A program made the position numbers and the translations under genes. The notes below the pieces were generated by a model, which was not told the origin of the DNA, did not search any database, and worked only from the letters and a program-made list of their open reading frames with translations. A stretch of DNA of 51,905 bases from an uncultured Neomegalonema sp. GTDB lineage: Bacteria > Pseudomonadota > Alphaproteobacteria > Rhodobacterales > Rhodobacteraceae. Below, piece after piece: positions 47,795 to 51,905 of the stretch (position 1 is its first letter; each line of letters begins with the position of its first letter). The stretch lies in NCBI GenBank assembly GCA_937922185.1, contig CAKZUT010000071.1:1-51905 (forward strand), given 5' to 3'.

Positions 47795-48592
47795 ATGCGG
47801 ATAGATTCAGGAGCCGATACCGGCGGTGGAGCGGGATCGCTGTCGATGGGCGCACGGTTTCAGCAGGCCATGGCTGCAGAAAGCGGAAATTCAGGTCCGG
47901 CCTCCGCGTCGCTCACGCCGGCGGGTGCGACCGGCACCATGAGCAATTCGGCCCAGACCGCCGAGGTGATGCAGGGTCTCCAGGGCATCATGACCGAGAT
48001 GAAGGAACTCATCCAGCAACTCGCCCAGTTGATCCAGTCCATGTCGAATGGCGGAAGCCGCAGCAGCGGTGCGTCCAGTATCGGCGATGATGGCCGTACG
48101 CGCTCTGTCGATGCTCCCGATTCGGGTGACCGTTCGGATGACCACTCAGGCCACCATTCGGGCGACCATGGTGCGAATGGTCTCGGCGGATCGCAAGGCC
48201 CCTCGGCGCGTATTCCCGACCCGACGCAGAACGTGCGCGAGGTGCAACTCGGCAGCAAGACGATGACCATCGGCAGCGACGGTTCCGCGTCCGCCGCCGA
48301 AGTCGATGAGGCCGCTTCGGAAATGCAGCGCATGTACGACACCAGCCCGACATTCCGCCAGACTATCGACAGTGCGGGGACCGACAATCTGACCGTCACC
48401 CTCGGGCGGCGCGATGACAATACGAGCTGGGGCGGCGGGGGCAGGGTCTTCCTGAACCTCAACAATATCGAAGCGGGCAATAATGACCGTTTCCAGGGCA
48501 TCGTCGGCCATGAGTTCGCCCATGCCGCCGCCGGTCTCGGCCATGGCGCGGAACTCGATTCGATAGAGGACCGGGTGCGGATGGAGGCGTAA
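47795..48592 (+). CDS. HExxH zinc-metallopeptidase-like protein with disordered Ser/Asp/His/Gly-rich N-terminal region
   Basis: IVGHEFAHAAAGLGHGAELDSIEDRV; N-terminus MRIDSGADTGGGAGSLSMGARFQQAM without a Sec signal. Confidence 0.7.
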   Translation: MRIDSGADTGGGAGSLSMGARFQQAMAAESGNSGPASASLTPAGATGTMSNSAQTAEVMQGLQGIMTEMKELIQQLAQLIQSMSNGGSRSSGASSIGDDGRTRSVDAPDSGDRSDDHSGHHSGDHGANGLGGSQGPSARIPDPTQNVREVQLGSKTMTIGSDGSASAAEVDEAASEMQRMYDTSPTFRQTIDSAGTDNLTVTLGRRDDNTSWGGGGRVFLNLNNIEAGNNDRFQGIVGHEFAHAAAGLGHGAELDSIEDRVRMEA

Positions 48593-48615
48593 GCCTCCGC
48601 CGTCCCCGGTGGGGA

Positions 48616-49359
48616 TCAGCGTCGCACGACCTTTCGCACGACCTCTCTGGCGCCCATGCGCGCCCCGTCGAACAGATCCTCACCGCCCAGCCAGCGGCTG
48701 ATGGCGTCCGGCTCGCGCCAGATGATCGCGAGGGCGGTGGACAGCTCGACCGGGTAGACCGCCACGCCGCGCGGGCGCAGGGCCGAGACATAGGCGGACA
48801 TATACGCCTTCGTATTCTCGAAGAAGACGGCCATGGTGTTCGTGGGCACCGTGGCGTCGCGGGTCTCGTAGGCTTTCCTGCAGGCGGGCAGCGACCCCGA
48901 ATGCATCGCGCGGCACACGAGTGGCCGCGCCGTGTGCAATCCGCAATACCAGTCATCCTCCCGCAGGAACGGGCATGGCTCGCGGGCCACGTAGCGTTGC
49001 GCGCCGTCCATGCCCTGTGTGCGCTCCGCATAGGCGAGAACGCGGGCTTTGAGCGCCTCGCGCTGCTCAGGCTCGAAAGCCGTTTCCACATGGCGCGCGA
49101 CGAAGAAGGCTTCGGGCGGCGAGACGCTGACCAGCGTATGACAGCAATAGCCGCATCCGGCGGCGCAGGCCGATTCGAATCCGGCGGTATCGCGGACTTC
49201 CGCCAGCGCATCGTCCAGAAAGACCTCCGTTCGTTGCTGGATCAGATCGACCGCCCGCAGCAGGCTGTCCTCGTTCAGCCCCTCCTCGTCGAGATAACGC
49301 GAGAGGAGGGCGGTAGCGGATTCGGGGGTGGGAATTCGGAGCGTGCTCTTGGCCGCCAT
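48616..49359 (-). CDS. YkgJ-like cysteine cluster protein
   Basis: CAAGCGYCCHTLVSVSPPEAFF, CPFLREDDWYCGLHTARPLVCRAMHSGSLPAC. Confidence 0.82.
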   Translation of the reverse strand: MAAKSTLRIPTPESATALLSRYLDEEGLNEDSLLRAVDLIQQRTEVFLDDALAEVRDTAGFESACAAGCGYCCHTLVSVSPPEAFFVARHVETAFEPEQREALKARVLAYAERTQGMDGAQRYVAREPCPFLREDDWYCGLHTARPLVCRAMHSGSLPACRKAYETRDATVPTNTMAVFFENTKAYMSAYVSALRPRGVAVYPVELSTALAIIWREPDAISRWLGGEDLFDGARMGAREVVRKVVRR

Positions 49360-49594
49360 GGGTGCTTCTCCCGCAGTCGGTGTGCAGGGCGGGAAACGCC
49401 GTGGTTTCCTGTACGCCATCAGTGTATCTGTCAGGTCCGGGTCGGACGGCCCTGTAGAAGCACAGGCTTCGCCGCGTTTCAAGACCCGGACAGAAGGTCG
49501 CCGGGGCTTGAAAACGGAGCCTTGCTGGTACCAGATGCCGTGCCGACTGGCGCTATGCGAGTCGCCTGAAACCGGGTGAAATGACGAAGGATAA

Positions 49595-49639
49595 GAAAAT
49601 TGATAACTCAAGTATCGATTTTCTTCAGAAGTTGAGTTA
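49595..49639 (+). promoter_or_regulatory. Overlapping, mutually exclusive inverted repeats in the xsc leader
   Basis: GAAAATTGAT(49595-49604)/ATCGATTTTC(49614-49623) versus TAACTCAA(49604-49611)/TTGAGTTA(49632-49639). Confidence 0.5.
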
Positions 49640-49719
49640 CGAGGGTTCAAACTCCCGGTCTGCCGGGGCTGTTGACCTGTCTGAAATGAGCGCGCCTGTG
49701 GGCGTCGAGGGGTATACCG

Positions 49720-51501
49720 ATGAAAATGACGACCGAAGAGGCCTTTGTCAAAGTCCTCCAGATGCACGGGATCGAACATGCTTTCGGCATCATCGGCTCG
49801 GCCATGATGCCGATTTCCGACCTGTTCCCCGCCGCCGGGATCAAATTCTGGGACTGTGCCCATGAAACCAACGCGGGCATGATCGCCGACGGCTACACCC
49901 GCTCCACCGGCAAAATGGCCATGGCAATCGCCCAGAACGGCCCCGGCATCACCAATTTCGTGACGCCGATCAAGACCGCTTACTGGAACCATACGCCCAT
50001 GCTGCTGGTCACCCCGCAGGCGGCCAACAAAACCATCGGTCAGGGCGGTTTTCAGGAAATCGAGCAGATGAAGCTGTTCGAGGACATGGTGTGCTATCAG
50101 GAAGAAGTGCGCGATCCCTCCCGCATGGCCGAAGTGCTCAACCGCGTGATCGAGAAGGCATGGCGCGGCTGCGCCCCCGCGCAGATCAACGTGCCCCGCG
50201 ATTACTGGACGCAGGTGATTGATATCGACCTGCCCCAGATCGTGCGTCTTGAACGCCCGCGCGGCGGAGAGCAGGCCATTGCCGATGCGGCCAGGCTGTT
50301 GTCCGGTGCGAAATTCCCGATGATCCTGAACGGTGCCGGTGTCATCATCGGCGGGGCGATCGACGCCTCCAAAGACCTCGCCGAGAAGCTGGACGCCCCG
50401 GTCGCGTGCAACTATCAGCATAACGACGCCTTCCCCGGTTCGCACCCGCTGTCGGTGGGTCCGCTGGGCTATAACGGCTCGAAAGCGGCGATGGAGCTGG
50501 TCGCCAAGGCCGATGTGATCCTTGCGCTGGGCACACGCCTCAACCCGTTCTCGACACTGCCGGGCTATGGAATCGATTACTGGCCGAAAGACGCGAAGAT
50601 CATTCAGGTCGATATCAATTCCGACCGGATCGGCCTGACCAAGAAGGTCGCCGTGGGCATTCAGGGCGATGCGAAGGCCGTCGCCGAGCAGATCCTCGCC
50701 AAGCTGACCCCGACCGCCGGGGATGCGGGGCGCGCGGATCGCAAGAACCTCGTCGCCGACACGAAATCGCGCTGGGCGCAGGAACTCTCCTCGATGGACC
50801 ATGAGGATGACGACCCCGGCACCACCTGGAACGAGCGCGCCCGCGCCGATCAGCCCAAGCGCATGTCGCCCCGCATGGCATGGCGCGCGATTCAGGCCGC
50901 GATGCCCGAAAACGCGATCATCTCGACCGATATCGGCAATAACTGCGCGATCGGGAATGCCTACCCGACCTTCGAGAGTGGCCGTCGCTATCTGTCGCCG
51001 GGCCTGTTCGGTCCCTGCGGCTATGGCCTGCCCGCCATTCTCGGCGCGAAGATCGGTCGCCCGGACCTGCCGGTCATCGGCTTTGCCGGAGACGGCGCAT
51101 TCGGCATCTCGATGAACGAGATGACGGCCTGCGGACGCAATGACTGGCCGCCGATCACCATGGTGATCTTCCGCAACTACCAGTGGGGCGCGGAGAAGCG
51201 GAACTCGACCCTGTGGTTCGATGACAACTTCGTCGGGACCGAGCTGAATCTGGGCGTTGAGTACGCGAAGATCGCCGAGGGCTGCGGCCTCAAGGGCGTT
51301 CAGGTCACGACGATGGACGAGCTGACCGATACCCTGCGCGAGGCGGTTCGCGCGCAGATGGAGGACAATACGAACACCTTCATCGAATGCGTCCTGAATC
51401 AGGAACTCGGCGAACCCTTCCGCCGCGATGCCATGAAGAAGCCGGTTCGTGTGGCCGGTATCGACAAGGCCGATATGCGCCCGCAGCAGATGGCGCTCTG
51501 A
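49720..51501 (+). CDS. xsc: Sulfoacetaldehyde acetyltransferase (ThDP-dependent)
   Basis: 593 aa, MKMTTEEAFVKVLQMHGIEHAFGIIGSAMMPISDLFPAAGIKFWDCAHETNAGMIADGYTR...; ThDP motif GFAGDGAFGISMNEM. Confidence 0.94.
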   Translation: MKMTTEEAFVKVLQMHGIEHAFGIIGSAMMPISDLFPAAGIKFWDCAHETNAGMIADGYTRSTGKMAMAIAQNGPGITNFVTPIKTAYWNHTPMLLVTPQAANKTIGQGGFQEIEQMKLFEDMVCYQEEVRDPSRMAEVLNRVIEKAWRGCAPAQINVPRDYWTQVIDIDLPQIVRLERPRGGEQAIADAARLLSGAKFPMILNGAGVIIGGAIDASKDLAEKLDAPVACNYQHNDAFPGSHPLSVGPLGYNGSKAAMELVAKADVILALGTRLNPFSTLPGYGIDYWPKDAKIIQVDINSDRIGLTKKVAVGIQGDAKAVAEQILAKLTPTAGDAGRADRKNLVADTKSRWAQELSSMDHEDDDPGTTWNERARADQPKRMSPRMAWRAIQAAMPENAIISTDIGNNCAIGNAYPTFESGRRYLSPGLFGPCGYGLPAILGAKIGRPDLPVIGFAGDGAFGISMNEMTACGRNDWPPITMVIFRNYQWGAEKRNSTLWFDDNFVGTELNLGVEYAKIAEGCGLKGVQVTTMDELTDTLREAVRAQMEDNTNTFIECVLNQELGEPFRRDAMKKPVRVAGIDKADMRPQQMAL

Positions 51502-51527
51502 TCCGCCTCTCCACCGCAAGATCGCCA

Positions 51528-51556
51528 CGCCCCGCTCTCACGAGCGGGGCGTTTTT
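51528..51556 (+). terminator. Rho-independent terminator after xsc
   Basis: CGCCCCGCTC-TCAC-GAGCGGGGCG-TTTTT. Confidence 0.9.
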
Positions 51557-51596
51557 GCATCGGCGTCGGGGGAGGTATTCCACCCTGACCTCGGCA

Positions 51597-51870
51597 TCAT
51601 ACCAACCGCCTTTATGGCTGACCGTTACTGCGCGCGTCCCCGGATGCGGCGCGGGACGGTCCTGCGCTGCCGGTCCGGGGTCTCTCCGCGTCAGAACCCG
51701 GCCCCGGACCAGCACAGCAACATTGCATGTTGCAGTGCATCCGGGGAAGAACAGTCAGCGTTTAGAGCATTCTGAATTCTATCTGAATCAGGAGCATCAC
51801 CATTCACACACGTCTTGGTGTGAATGGTGATCCGCATGAAATTCAGAGTGCTCTAGGGCCGTTGGCATCA
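51597..51870. repeat. Second copy of the ~183-bp palindromic element, interrupted by a smaller MITE
   Basis: Near-identical to 788..970 (TCATACCAACCGCC...GTTGGCATCA) apart from an insertion after GCGTTTA. Confidence 0.8.
51765..51853. mobile_element. 89-bp MITE with TA target duplication (IS630/Tc1-mariner-like)
   Basis: GAGCATTCTGAATTCTAT ... ATGAAATTCAGAGTGCTC (15/18 TIR match), 14-bp central hairpin, TA at 51763-51764 and 51854-51855; empty site present in the left copy. Confidence 0.85.
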
Positions 51871-51905
51871 CACCTTCAGGCGCAAAAAAGGGGAACCGCC
51901 ATCGG

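Noticed and set aside
48616-51528. 970-aa minus-strand ORF spanning the YkgJ-like gene and the whole xsc antisense
   Set aside because: Only its last 248 codons (start 49359) look like a protein family; the rest is the complement of a clear xsc CDS, open because of high-GC codon bias.

Overview
High-GC alphaproteobacterial, probably Rhodobacteraceae-like, chromosomal window (inferred from gene content and codon usage). Most of it is dense housekeeping and metabolic coding. I recognise: a UbiH-like hydroxylase, msrB, an OlsB-like acyltransferase, cobS, a complete polyamine-type ABC transporter, tRNA-Arg(CCG), a nucleotide-sugar dehydrogenase, fdhD, an SOS-box-preceded radical-SAM/UdgX repair pair, a membrane aminopropyltransferase/DUF350/DUF4178 operon, an orphan GspL-M-C-like trio, an enoyl-CoA hydratase, a gamma-glutamyltransferase, a Leu/Glu-type dehydrogenase, an HPr/EIIA/RapZ cluster, a pqqA-C-D-E cluster with an ABC transporter but no pqqB, and xsc. 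The most unusual item is a compact exosortase-type locus on the minus strand (28121..25779). A 57-aa preprotein that is almost only a signal peptide plus a VPVPLAG-TM-RKK sorting tail is followed by an exosortase-like protein with the Cys/Arg/His signature, a single-pass partner and a fatty-acid-hydroxylase-superfamily protein. The two ends of the window carry copies of a ~183-bp cloverleaf-like palindromic element. The right copy is interrupted by an 89-bp TA-flanked MITE, and the left copy is the matching empty site. Two HExxH proteins, one of them effector-like, lie next to the pqq cluster. All product calls are from reading the sequence only; no database search was run.
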